DNA of 52,496 nt. Source: Streptococcus cuniculi. Its GTDB lineage: Bacteria; Bacillota; Bacilli; Lactobacillales; Streptococcaceae. Each line of letters starts with the position of its first letter. The stretch's first letter is position 1. The position numbers and the translations under genes are program-made. Under the pieces are notes generated by a model, which made no database searches, was not told the origin of the DNA, and was given only the letters and a program-made list of their open reading frames with translations. The stretch spans positions 1 to 52,496 of the forward strand of contig NZ_SPPD01000015.1 of NCBI RefSeq assembly GCF_004570575.1, in the 5' to 3' direction. Shown here piece after piece: positions 42,263-50,894 of this stretch.

Positions 42263-45200
42263 CTAATGTTCTTTGCGTGGAGTTAGTGACTTTTTTGTCA
42301 TTTGCGTTTTCCCCTCGACCTTCTTCTGTTCAATGGCTTGTTTGGTTTCAGTCTCTGCCTTTTCAAGCTTAGACTGAAGCTTGTCTGCAAATTTAGATTT
42401 GGTTTTTACTTCCTCAAGTCTCACATCAATCTTCTCCATCATTCTCTTGCTCTCAGACTGAATCACCTTCAATTGCGCTTCCAAATCAGAATAGTTCTGC
42501 TGGTCTTGTGACCATGAGTGAAGATATGCAAACGAGTAATCACTCGTATCAATTCCGTAATGGCTGGCCACAACATAAGCAATACTTTCTGCCTGTAGTT
42601 CTCTCTCTACAGTTGTGAATCCATCTGCTTGATGATGAAGTCTTGAGTGAGCCATTTCATGAAAAAGGGTCTTCATGATTTGTGCTTCACTCATCTGTTT
42701 CTCCGCAATGACTATCTCTCTTGTTTCCAGATTGTAATAACCATTTGCGTCTCCCTTGATTGCTTTGAAAGAGATAGGGACATGGTTGTCGAGAGAAACT
42801 TGGCGAGTAGCTCGATACAGATTTTCATAGTCTGGAACACTACCCTCAAGCAAATGAATTGGTTTGGGAAGTTCCTTACCTTCAGTTTGCTTCACATCAA
42901 ATACCGTTCCAAATTTGAAGCGAGTAACCGTCATCTCTTTCCCGTTTTCATCCTTCTTTACCTCACCATTTTCATCCCGCACCTTGACTTGAACAGGTAC
43001 AAAAATCTTGAGCCCTTTCTCCCCTTTTTGAACCTGTCTGTCAAATTCTTTTTTCCAAGTTTGATAAGAAGCCACATGTGTAATGTCTCTATTTTGAGCA
43101 AGCATCAGCTGGATATTTTTAACTGAGTAGTCATGGAACTTACTCATAGCAGTCAAGAAATTCTTGTACTGGTCTGACTTCGTATACTCCTTCATTCCTT
43201 CTTTTAGATGAGCAGAAAGAGCTTTTGTATCTTTCTCTTTTAGGATATCCGACAACGTTTTTTGAGAGGAATCTTTAGACAAATCTGTCTCCTTTTTAGA
43301 GCGATGGTATGGACTAGAAGTGACATTATAAGGGTCTGTACCTAGAGAGCGTTCCACCTCATCTGATACACCATCTCCATCGCTGTCTCTGGCTTTTCCA
43401 AGCTCTTCTTTGACAATTGTTTCTTGCGTTTTTACTTCTTCAAAATCTTTGTTTTTGAGAATCTCAAGAAAAGCTTTCCCTTTGTCTTTGACATACTCTT
43501 CGTTGATAGATAGTTGGTTGATGACACCGTCTCGTTCACGGTAAACACCTAGGACCGTTCTCTCTTGCTTAGAGTGTTCTAATTGGAGTTTTAGTCCTTC
43601 TCTTAGTTTCATCAGGCTAGCTGGAAAGGTCACATCGTCTACTGTTCGCAAAGCTAAAACAATATCTTCATCTCCTGACTTAATTGCTTTATTCATATTT
43701 AGGGAGTGAAGTTTAGGTACTTCAGATAAATCACCAAAATAGAATGAATCTGCCTCCACAATCGCAGGTAACTCCAGTAGCACCTTTAACTTATCAAATG
43801 TAGCACCTTTGTTGGCCAAAAGAATCGCATCAAACGCCCCCTGACCTTGCGCAAAATCAACCAGAGTTTGTTCAGCTGTTTGACCTTCTTTGTGAGGGAA
43901 TACCCCTGTTAAATGTTGAAACTTGTCTTTATCAAATGTAACCTGTAGACTGTTGACCACGTCACCTTCTTGATAAAAATAGATGATCTTACTATCTGCG
44001 ACTGTATCCAGATACCACTGCGCCGTCTGCTGGATGTTGCCCGCATAGCGATTCAATTTCACCAATTCACTATCAGAAATGGGGTGATAGTAATCCTTAT
44101 GAATTGACTTATCACCGTCATTTATAGTAAAATGAAGATAAGATTGAGATCGAGTTTGATTTGGTGACAAGTCATCCAAAGGTTGCGACAGGTTCGCTTC
44201 AGGTAGAGGTGCTGCCTCCTGAGTTTTTTCAGGGAAATCCCCGAGTTTTGTCTCAATCTTTTTTGTTTGCCCTTGAGAATGCTCAAGAGCTCTTTTTTCA
44301 CTACGAATGGAACGATAACCGAATTTTTCTTCTAGTACTGCTAGAGTCAATTCTGGTCTATCATCATACTCGTCATATTCAATTGCCCTGTCATCTATCC
44401 GCAAATCTTCTGCTGTTAAACTAATGTATAAGTCTTCTGCGGATGGATAGCCATAGTCTAAATGATCCGCCTCAATCGGCAATGTTGTGACTATATAATA
44501 ATCCTTTTCGTCATCTCCAAACGTCAAAGTATCCCAATGTTCTGCAGAATAGTCATACGGTACAGTACGGTGAAATTTGTCTTTATGTTCTTGTAAAAAG
44601 GCCTTGACCCTTTCAACTTCTTCTCCTTCAATTCTTGGATCGTCGACAAAGGTTGCCTCTGGTTGGAACTCCTCAGTGGTCATTTCCCCGGCTATGCTTT
44701 GTTGCTCTTGATTTTGATCAAGGGCTTTTTCTTGTAATTCCATTTTCTCCTCCTGTTTCTCTTCATTCTGTTCTTTTAGATAGTCATTCCAGTCCATCTT
44801 CTCTTCTCCCTCTTTCAGTGGAGGAATATCTGCCCGGACTGAAACTCCTTTCTCTTCTAAACGAGCAATAAACTTCCTACCTGCTTTATCATTATCAACC
44901 GCTAGGGTAATAAAGTCCTGGTTCTTCTCCTCCTTGAAGAAAGAGGTCGTTTGAAAGGCTTTTAGAACTGTATCTATTTTCTGAGGATTAAACTGGTAGT
45001 CCTTTACCCCCTCTAATTCCGCAAGCAATTGCATCGTATGCCTGGCAATCGTTCCTGATTTTAGACCGTCCATGGCAACCAGTCTCACATCGCTCAGAAT
45101 GCCCCTATTTAGCTCGTAATAGCTCATAAGGTCAATTGGTGCCTCCGCAAAAACAAGGCGCTTAGGCGTGCCGATATCGACGCTCAGGCCATGTAAACCA

Positions 45201-45790
45201 TCTGAGTTGTAGAGGATTTGTTTGAGGTAGCCCCTGCCTTCATAGCGCTCCTTGTTTGGAGGGATTCCTTGCAGGCTAGCTCCCACTACTTTCTTATTTT
45301 GATTTAAGAATTTAAAGACCACTACTGGCTCAAGATATCCGTCTTGAGCTTTTTTCATAGCTTGAGCGAGGACCCCTTGGGACATGAAGAAATCGATTGT
45401 TTCATCTGAGAGTCCTCGCTGTTCTTTCAAATAGCTTCTCGCTTCTTGAAAGGGTTGCTCGTAAGGGGCTAAGGTATAGCGGAAAGGCTCTCTCTTTTCT
45501 TCCTGAATCGATACAGTTGGAAATTCCCCTGTTTTTAGATAGTGCATCGCTTCTTTGAAAGTCACTCCCTTGATTTCCTGGACAAGACCAATCGTATCTC
45601 CACCCTTGTCCTCATGCGAATACCATGTCCATTTGTTTTTTCGGATGTCTATCTTGAAAGAATCATGTTCTGTCCATTCATAGATAGTTGAGCTATTTCT
45701 ACGTAGCTCCATCCCTAATGAAGAAGCCACATCGAGAATCGACATGGCTTTGGCATCTTCTTTTGTAAATATTTTTTGTTCTTCTGGCAT
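42263..45790 (-). CDS. LtrC-like multidomain protein: DUF3991/TOPRIM, ArdC-like and HExxH metallopeptidase
   Basis: The 1175-residue protein is typical of conjugative elements in Firmicutes. The N-terminus (about 10-95; WTWYSHEDKGGDTIGLVQEI) is a DUF3991-type zinc-less primase region, followed by a TOPRIM-like part (RLVFAEAPIDLMSYYELN, ITLAVDNDKAGRKF) ending near residue 335. A Gln/Glu-rich linker and a partly unknown middle follow. At 802-820 is DSDGDGVSDEVERSLGTDP, a calcium-binding TSP3-like motif. Residues about 845-980 are ArdC-like (HDYSVKNIQLMLAQNRD, WKKEFDRQVQKGEKGLKI), and HEMAH at 1044-1048 is a zinc peptidase site. It may protect or process the incoming single strand. Confidence 0.82.
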   Translation of the reverse strand: MPEEQKIFTKEDAKAMSILDVASSLGMELRRNSSTIYEWTEHDSFKIDIRKNKWTWYSHEDKGGDTIGLVQEIKGVTFKEAMHYLKTGEFPTVSIQEEKREPFRYTLAPYEQPFQEARSYLKEQRGLSDETIDFFMSQGVLAQAMKKAQDGYLEPVVVFKFLNQNKKVVGASLQGIPPNKERYEGRGYLKQILYNSDGLHGLSVDIGTPKRLVFAEAPIDLMSYYELNRGILSDVRLVAMDGLKSGTIARHTMQLLAELEGVKDYQFNPQKIDTVLKAFQTTSFFKEEKNQDFITLAVDNDKAGRKFIARLEEKGVSVRADIPPLKEGEEKMDWNDYLKEQNEEKQEEKMELQEKALDQNQEQQSIAGEMTTEEFQPEATFVDDPRIEGEEVERVKAFLQEHKDKFHRTVPYDYSAEHWDTLTFGDDEKDYYIVTTLPIEADHLDYGYPSAEDLYISLTAEDLRIDDRAIEYDEYDDRPELTLAVLEEKFGYRSIRSEKRALEHSQGQTKKIETKLGDFPEKTQEAAPLPEANLSQPLDDLSPNQTRSQSYLHFTINDGDKSIHKDYYHPISDSELVKLNRYAGNIQQTAQWYLDTVADSKIIYFYQEGDVVNSLQVTFDKDKFQHLTGVFPHKEGQTAEQTLVDFAQGQGAFDAILLANKGATFDKLKVLLELPAIVEADSFYFGDLSEVPKLHSLNMNKAIKSGDEDIVLALRTVDDVTFPASLMKLREGLKLQLEHSKQERTVLGVYRERDGVINQLSINEEYVKDKGKAFLEILKNKDFEEVKTQETIVKEELGKARDSDGDGVSDEVERSLGTDPYNVTSSPYHRSKKETDLSKDSSQKTLSDILKEKDTKALSAHLKEGMKEYTKSDQYKNFLTAMSKFHDYSVKNIQLMLAQNRDITHVASYQTWKKEFDRQVQKGEKGLKIFVPVQVKVRDENGEVKKDENGKEMTVTRFKFGTVFDVKQTEGKELPKPIHLLEGSVPDYENLYRATRQVSLDNHVPISFKAIKGDANGYYNLETREIVIAEKQMSEAQIMKTLFHEMAHSRLHHQADGFTTVERELQAESIAYVVASHYGIDTSDYSFAYLHSWSQDQQNYSDLEAQLKVIQSESKRMMEKIDVRLEEVKTKSKFADKLQSKLEKAETETKQAIEQKKVEGKTQMTKKSLTPRKEH

Positions 45791-45802
45791 ATACTCCCCC
45801 CT

Positions 45803-47110
45803 CTATAGACTACGATGTTGGTCAGGTGCTTCTTGCTGAATAGATTTCTCCAATTTGACTTGAGAATCTTCTACAGCCTGAAAGACAGCTAAATCTGGAT
45901 AGCGTTCAATTGCTTTTTCAAGTGGATTGACAAAAAATAATTCCTCTTGGTCAATGTGACAGACATGTTCTTGTGTGCCGTTAAAACCCTTTTCCATATC
46001 GATATTCTCAAACTTGATGACTGCAAGTTCTGTCAAACTTCCTCTGTAATAAGCGCCGACCTCATGCTCAAGGTAGTCAAGCACCTCTTCCCGTGTTTCC
46101 TGCTCGATATCACGAAGATAGGCTAACTCCCAATGTTCACCTTGAGAATAACCAACCACTTCATGCCATATTAATTCTTTATCTTGCATTGATAGAATGG
46201 TGTTGATAGCTTCTAATTTATCGTTCATAAACTCGTTGGCATAGTGTTGATACTCTAATAACGAGTATTCATAGATAAATTGATACCGTGCCATAATATA
46301 ACGATCATATGTCCCATATTGCTCATTAAAACTATCAAATTGTCTAGCGTACTCATAGAATTCTCTTTGAGTACTAAAATTTGGAACATCTATCGGGTCT
46401 AACTCGTCAATGGCATATCTGTCCACATCAGCACAGCCTCTGTACAAATCATGGTCTAAAACATACTCATAAGCCAACACTGCAATATCAAAATAATGTG
46501 CCACTAAATAATCCACGACTTGCTGGTGCGACGTTAAATCTGAACGATAATCAATTAATAAATTGTCACGTGACACCTCCCAATCATCTATATATGCATT
46601 TTCTGGCGCTCGTAGCAAGAGGAGCTCTTCTTGTTCCATATCAAGACCAATGACCCGGTCACCGTTTTGAACCCTGTCTGTCTCCAGTTCTGCAATCTTC
46701 TGGTCAATAGTTTGGTTGAGCTGCTTGATGTCTTGCTTTAAGTTAAACAACTCATCCGCTTTTTGTTGTAGCTCCTCAAAATACTCCCGAGAGATTTCAA
46801 TAGGCCGAACCAAACGATCCGCTTCTCGTTGCTCTCTTGGATAAGAGAACAAATAAGGCGCTACATCTTTAAAATCCTGATAATTCATTGCTTTAATCGC
46901 TTCTGTCACTAACATATTGCGGATTGTTCCATCGTCTGTACCACGGCTGATAAAGCCTTCTTCACTTATTACTCTCACTGCATCCACCAGCGAATAGTCT
47001 GGCAGATGCGAAAAGATGCCATCAAAAAAGCCGACCCCATAGACCGACTCTTCAACAACTTCTTGTTTCATTCGTTTATAGTCTTTTTGACTTAATATTT
47101 TTTGGGGCAT
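45803..47110 (-). CDS. ICE protein of unknown function, acidic
   Basis: The 435-residue protein is rich in Asp, Glu and Tyr, with a coiled coil at about residues 115-150 (FEELQQKADELFNLKQDIKQLNQTIDQKIAEL). Many helical acidic stretches (YAIDELDPIDV, YEYARQFDSFNEQYGTYD) follow. No known domain was recognised. The start at 47110 has AAGGAAGGA upstream; a longer frame from 47131 does not. It is 12 bases upstream of the LtrC-like gene and surely in the same transcript. The acidic surface could suggest DNA mimicry like antirestriction proteins, but that is only a thought. Confidence 0.65.
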   Translation of the reverse strand: MPQKILSQKDYKRMKQEVVEESVYGVGFFDGIFSHLPDYSLVDAVRVISEEGFISRGTDDGTIRNMLVTEAIKAMNYQDFKDVAPYLFSYPREQREADRLVRPIEISREYFEELQQKADELFNLKQDIKQLNQTIDQKIAELETDRVQNGDRVIGLDMEQEELLLLRAPENAYIDDWEVSRDNLLIDYRSDLTSHQQVVDYLVAHYFDIAVLAYEYVLDHDLYRGCADVDRYAIDELDPIDVPNFSTQREFYEYARQFDSFNEQYGTYDRYIMARYQFIYEYSLLEYQHYANEFMNDKLEAINTILSMQDKELIWHEVVGYSQGEHWELAYLRDIEQETREEVLDYLEHEVGAYYRGSLTELAVIKFENIDMEKGFNGTQEHVCHIDQEELFFVNPLEKAIERYPDLAVFQAVEDSQVKLEKSIQQEAPDQHRSL

Positions 47111-47152
47111 AAGATTCCTTCCTTTCGACAAACTTAAAAATGATTAATGTGA

Positions 47153-47158
47153 TATACT
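47153..47158 (+). promoter_or_regulatory. Extended -10 promoter of the plus-strand cargo gene
   Basis: TGATATACT (TATACT 47153-47158) lies 32 bases before the start codon at 47191; AAAGAGGTG is the ribosome site. A good -35 box is not seen, which is acceptable for an extended -10 promoter. Confidence 0.45.
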
Positions 47159-47190
47159 GAAAATAAATAATATTTTAAAGAGGTGCTATT

Positions 47191-48156
47191 ATGTCTGACA
47201 ATGTTTATCCTACCGCTTTTTGTTTCACTCCCTCTATCCAAAGTGATTTACCTCCAGAGGTAGCTCATCGCTATTCATTAGATGGCATTATTAAAAGTCG
47301 CAAAGACTTTCGATGTAGTGAAAACTGTGATTTTCAACTAAGTTTAGTTAATTTCGGCAAAACAATTACAGATAAGATGCAAGCTCCTCACTACAGAGCA
47401 GGTAAATTAGACCAAATTCACAACCCTATCTACTGTAATCTAATGCAGGAGCATTTTCGTGCTAGGGAACTAGAAGAAACAGTCGAGGATAGTCATGCTT
47501 TTCAAAGAGATAAAAGCAAGATAACTGTTCACATTGATTTAGTAAATGCTACACTTGCGAATATCCCTTCCAGCCGTTCTACAAACAATAAATATGTGGA
47601 CAACACTACCCCTCTTCTTAGTAGGAAAAATAGGAGTATTTCTTCCAAATCTCTCAAATCCATTTCCCAACATATACGCTCTTTAAAGCGATTAGTGACC
47701 TATTTTCGAGATGCAAAACATGGCGAATTATATACTTTCACAAATGAAAATAACATTCCTATTGATTTAGATAACCATTTTATCAACTTGGATAAAAAAA
47801 CTTTACTTACTGAATACAGGCCACATGTGTATTATGGAAAGGCGACAGTTCAAAAAAGAGAAAAAACTGATGAAAGTAGCTTTTATCTCATTCGTTTATC
47901 CACGTCTTGCCAACTGAACAATGTAAACGTACAGCCGACTTTTCTCGTTAATGCAGACAAAGAAGAACATAAAGAAAACGGTAAGATTATTCGAGGGACT
48001 GTAAGTCAACTAAAGATTCTAGAAAAAGCAAGCACTTCCAAAGAAGAAATAACCCTTTACTTCCTAGGTTCATTTAAACTATACAATTCTACTTATATCA
48101 ACCCTGCGATTGAGCATTCTCAGCTACTAAAATATCTAGTATTTTCTAAGGAATAA
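47191..48156 (+). CDS. Unknown plus-strand cargo protein of the ICE
   Basis: The 321-residue protein is the only long gene on the plus strand inside the conjugation block. It has no membrane segment or signal peptide and no motif that I recognise. The N-terminal half contains Cys residues in a CSENC pattern and a conserved-looking FQLSLVNFGKTITDKM; a basic, Ser-rich stretch (RKNRSISSKSLKSISQHI) is in the middle; the C-terminal half looks beta-rich (ATVQKREKTDESSFYLIRLSTSCQL, EEITLYFLGSFKLYN). AT-rich codons and the opposite strand point to separate acquisition. It has its own promoter and a tail-to-tail overlap with the next gene. A defence or antirestriction role would fit such cargo, but nothing in the sequence proves it. 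Confidence 0.6.
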   Translation: MSDNVYPTAFCFTPSIQSDLPPEVAHRYSLDGIIKSRKDFRCSENCDFQLSLVNFGKTITDKMQAPHYRAGKLDQIHNPIYCNLMQEHFRARELEETVEDSHAFQRDKSKITVHIDLVNATLANIPSSRSTNNKYVDNTTPLLSRKNRSISSKSLKSISQHIRSLKRLVTYFRDAKHGELYTFTNENNIPIDLDNHFINLDKKTLLTEYRPHVYYGKATVQKREKTDESSFYLIRLSTSCQLNNVNVQPTFLVNADKEEHKENGKIIRGTVSQLKILEKASTSKEEITLYFLGSFKLYNSTYINPAIEHSQLLKYLVFSKE

Positions 48157-48388
48157 TCTCCTTTTTCACACACTGGTCTGGAGATACTGAAAAAATTTGA
48201 TAGCTACCAACATGGCCAAAAACTTCCAGAAATTCTTGCTCTACTCTTTTGACTGCTTCCTCTTTACTTGAGAAACAATAAGCTCCTTCAAGAGAAGGTG
48301 ACCACATTGGCCTTTCATCACGAAAGCCTAGCCAAACCTCTTGATCCCAATTGACTGTCATTAATGCTAGAAAATAAACTTCTTTCAT
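48146..48388 (-). CDS. Small ICE protein of unknown function
   Basis: The 80-residue protein starts KEVYFLALMTVNWDQEVWLGF and contains FSSKEEAVKRVEQEFLEVFG; it has no membrane helix long enough for an anchor and no motif known to me. Its end overlaps by 11 bases, tail to tail, with the plus-strand cargo gene. A terminator stem and VirD4 are upstream. A weak AGTAAAAAATG context is at the start. It is kept because of its regular amino-acid composition and ICE-typical position. Confidence 0.5.
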   Translation of the reverse strand: MKEVYFLALMTVNWDQEVWLGFRDERPMWSPSLEGAYCFSSKEEAVKRVEQEFLEVFGHVGSYQIFSVSPDQCVKKEIIP

Positions 48389-48424
48389 TTTTTACTCCGT
48401 TTCTAATCTAAAAAAGGGAATCGT

Positions 48425-48459
48425 AAAATCAATCGGTAAAATCTCTACCGATTGATTTT
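48425..48459. terminator. Bidirectional terminator after virD4
   Basis: AAAATCAATCGGTA and TACCGATTGATTTT form a perfect 14-bp stem with a 7-base loop, with T-runs both ways (six T on the plus strand, four leftward). It can end the virD4 transcript and the plus-strand cargo transcript. Confidence 0.85.
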
Positions 48460-48510
48460 TTATGAAAACAATACTTATTCAAATCTCGCCTCTGTATCTC
48501 CTTTCCATAA

Positions 48511-50328
48511 TCAAGCAACCTTCTCCACCTCTTCTTCGGCCAGCTCTATCAAACGGCTAGGCCGTACTTGACCTCTAAACTCTTCAATATCACTCATATA
48601 GCGAACATAGCGATACCAAGTATCATCCTTTGGATGATTTCCTAAAAATGACGCTCGTGGGTGACTGTCTAGGTCAAACTTCTGATCACGAAAAACATTG
48701 TGCCTATTGACAAAGACTAAAGTCTCTGTGATTCCAATCGTTGAAATCTCATGAGGAGTGAGGAGCTCCCGCTTAATTTTTGAATTCTGAATGGAGCTTG
48801 AGCCGTTACGCCCTCTATTCTCGCTCGCATTACGGTCATCAATCGTTCCAGGTCCCGAGCGCTCTGATAACCATTTAAGAGTGTCATCATCACTTCCTCC
48901 AAGATAAATAATGGAACCACAGTTATTGATGATGGTCTTGGTATCTTCCTTACCATACAGTTTCTCTAGCTGAGACTTGGATTGGATCATCATTTTAAGA
49001 CTAATCTCTCGTGAACGGATGACCGCAATAACTGCCGCAAGATGTGGAACTTTCCCAACTTGCGCCCACTCATCACCTTCGATTTGTAAGTGGAGCGGAT
49101 AGTCGATATCTGTCCGTCGACCTAAGAGAATATCATCTGCAGTTTTGAATGTCACATCAAACACTATAGAAAAGAAGAGAGAAGTTAAAAATTGATAGGC
49201 TGGATTGACCTCGGGCATCATGACAAAAACAGCTGTCTTTTGGAGATTCCATGTATCAATTTCCATGTTGTCTGTCTCAACCAAGCGCCTTACTACATCA
49301 TGGTCAAAGACAGAGACAATACTTGCGACCATGGCATAAACGGAAGTTCTGGTCTCGCTCTTAAAGAGTTTAAACAGTTGCCATTGTCGGTTGGCGTAGT
49401 TGTCTGGTAACTCTTTCTCTAAGTCCTCAAACATCCTCTCTACCACACTTTCAACTTCTGGATCTTGCCGATCGAGATAGCGAGCGATATCTGATAATTG
49501 AGGAAGATTGGCTTCATAACCTGAAACTTGACTATCAAAGTAGAGATAGCCAATCAAAGCACGCATCAAAAGCATCTGCGCCTGAATCCAGAAATCTTCT
49601 CCCCTATTATCACTTCGTTTCGTTGCGGTAACAATAGCTTCTGCGATTCGATCTATATCCAATTCATTTCTCATATAGTGAAAGCAGTTAAATTTATTAG
49701 AGTTAAGGAACGTAATCACATCAAAAATTTTGATGTGATATCCTGCTTGCTCAAGAGAGTGTCCTAATTCATGAACTAGTAAGCCCTTGGTATCCGTGAA
49801 AAGATAGCTTGAGTTTTGCTGCAAGGCGTTCGGTTTTATAAGGGAGCGAGTCTTAGAATCTCCTGTACCTCCAATCCCCAAAACATTCTTATTCACCTGT
49901 CGGTCAAATGAAAGACGCCGATTATAGAGACCCATACGAGCTTTTTGAGAGAGAATCATGTTCTTATATTCATCTTTGTCTTTCAATCGATCAAGCTCCT
50001 CTTGAGTCGCATAACGAGCGGAACCATGCTCTTCCCCGTAGCGAAATGTACCTACCGTTTGTCTGCGTAAGTAGAATAACAAGGCGCAAACAACTCCTAC
50101 CATTCCTGCAAGCAAAGAATTTCCCGTCATGGCAAGATCAATCCAGCTTTTCTCTCCTAAATGAACCAAGGTCCACTCAATGCGGGAAATCCCAAAAATA
50201 TCTTCTAAGGGGTTAGGAACTGGAGACACTTCATAGAGCTTCCACAACCAATGAAAGAGATAGAACAAGAAGAGACTAAGAATTGCATACGGCCAGAACT
50301 TTCTTTTTTTGACCACTACAATACTCAT
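48511..50328 (-). CDS. virD4: VirD4-type conjugation coupling protein (atypical Walker A)
   Basis: The 605-residue protein is the type IV coupling ATPase that brings the relaxosome to the mating channel. It has two N-terminal membrane helices (residues about 12-32 and 68-88), then YGEEHGSARYATQEEL, the nucleotide motif NVLGIGGTGDSKTRSLIKPNALQ, FTDTKGLLVHELGHSLE, and the Walker B-like IEGDEWAQVGKVPHL with VIRSREISLKMMIQSKSQLEKLYG. The P-loop reads GGTGDSKT at 153-160: the Gly before Lys in GxxxxGK[ST] is Ser here. It overlaps the PcfB-like gene by 4 bases. Length and order fit streptococcal ICEs of the CD1115 VirD4 type. Confidence 0.92.
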   Translation of the reverse strand: MSIVVVKKRKFWPYAILSLFLFYLFHWLWKLYEVSPVPNPLEDIFGISRIEWTLVHLGEKSWIDLAMTGNSLLAGMVGVVCALLFYLRRQTVGTFRYGEEHGSARYATQEELDRLKDKDEYKNMILSQKARMGLYNRRLSFDRQVNKNVLGIGGTGDSKTRSLIKPNALQQNSSYLFTDTKGLLVHELGHSLEQAGYHIKIFDVITFLNSNKFNCFHYMRNELDIDRIAEAIVTATKRSDNRGEDFWIQAQMLLMRALIGYLYFDSQVSGYEANLPQLSDIARYLDRQDPEVESVVERMFEDLEKELPDNYANRQWQLFKLFKSETRTSVYAMVASIVSVFDHDVVRRLVETDNMEIDTWNLQKTAVFVMMPEVNPAYQFLTSLFFSIVFDVTFKTADDILLGRRTDIDYPLHLQIEGDEWAQVGKVPHLAAVIAVIRSREISLKMMIQSKSQLEKLYGKEDTKTIINNCGSIIYLGGSDDDTLKWLSERSGPGTIDDRNASENRGRNGSSSIQNSKIKRELLTPHEISTIGITETLVFVNRHNVFRDQKFDLDSHPRASFLGNHPKDDTWYRYVRYMSDIEEFRGQVRPSRLIELAEEEVEKVA

Positions 50329-50840
50329 TTTTCCCTCCTCCTAACCGTGGCTTTTTTCACAGCTCGTTGGAATGTGCCCTCCTTCTTCAGCACACGAGAA
50401 TAGTAGGCAGTTTTCTCTTTGGGAGTCATGTTACGAGGTGTTTTCATAACCTTTCTGGCAAACTCCTGAGGATTTTTTTGAATGTCAGACAAGATTCTTG
50501 TCAAGGCGCTTTTCACAATTTCTTGATTTTTGAAGTCGTACACCAAGGTCGTTGTCCCGTCCCCGTTTTCTCTGAAAGCAAAGCCAACCCCATACCGCTC
50601 TAGTTCTTTTTTAAAAGCAGTCAAATTGACCTCATTGTTCAGAAATTCCTGAATCTCTTTCTTCCCACTGGTCGCAAGAAAGGCATTCCACTCAGCCTCC
50701 CCATGAAATACACGATTAGCCCTATACTCTGAAAGAATCCTATAAGCAGTCTTTGAGGCAAGGTATAAACTTTTTAACAGAAATTTTCCTGTGACAATAC
50801 CTGTCCGAGTTACCTGGGCTACTACACGTTCTTCATCCAT
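50325..50840 (-). CDS. PcfB-like (DUF3801) conjugation protein
   Basis: The 171-residue protein is similar in length, composition and position to PcfB of pCF10-type systems (DUF3801): a short N-terminal part (TRTGIVTGKFLLKSLYLASK), a middle with KKEIQEFLNNEVNLTAFKKELERYGVGFAF and a basic C-terminus (RVLKKEGTFQRAVKKATVRRREK). It always lies directly before the coupling protein gene, as here, with a 4-base overlap. PcfB helps to load the coupling protein. It is preceded by a strong terminator-like stem, and GGAGGG precedes its ATG. Confidence 0.8.
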   Translation of the reverse strand: MDEERVVAQVTRTGIVTGKFLLKSLYLASKTAYRILSEYRANRVFHGEAEWNAFLATSGKKEIQEFLNNEVNLTAFKKELERYGVGFAFRENGDGTTTLVYDFKNQEIVKSALTRILSDIQKNPQEFARKVMKTPRNMTPKEKTAYYSRVLKKEGTFQRAVKKATVRRREK

Positions 50841-50868
50841 ATAAAAGTACCCTCCTTTCCATTAAAAA

Positions 50869-50894
50869 AGCACTTACGAACATTCATAAGTGCT
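50869..50894 (-). terminator. Intrinsic terminator or attenuator within the conjugation operon
   Basis: Minus strand AGCACTTA and TAAGTGCT form a perfect 8-bp stem with a 10-base loop, followed by TTTTTT. It overlaps the stop of the upstream gene and precedes the PcfB-like gene by 28 bases. It may reduce the expression of relaxosome and coupling genes relative to channel genes. Confidence 0.7.

Noticed and set aside
42647..43126. Plus-strand frame of 159 codons opposite the LtrC-like gene
   Set aside because: Shadow of a long coding region with clear domains; no start context.
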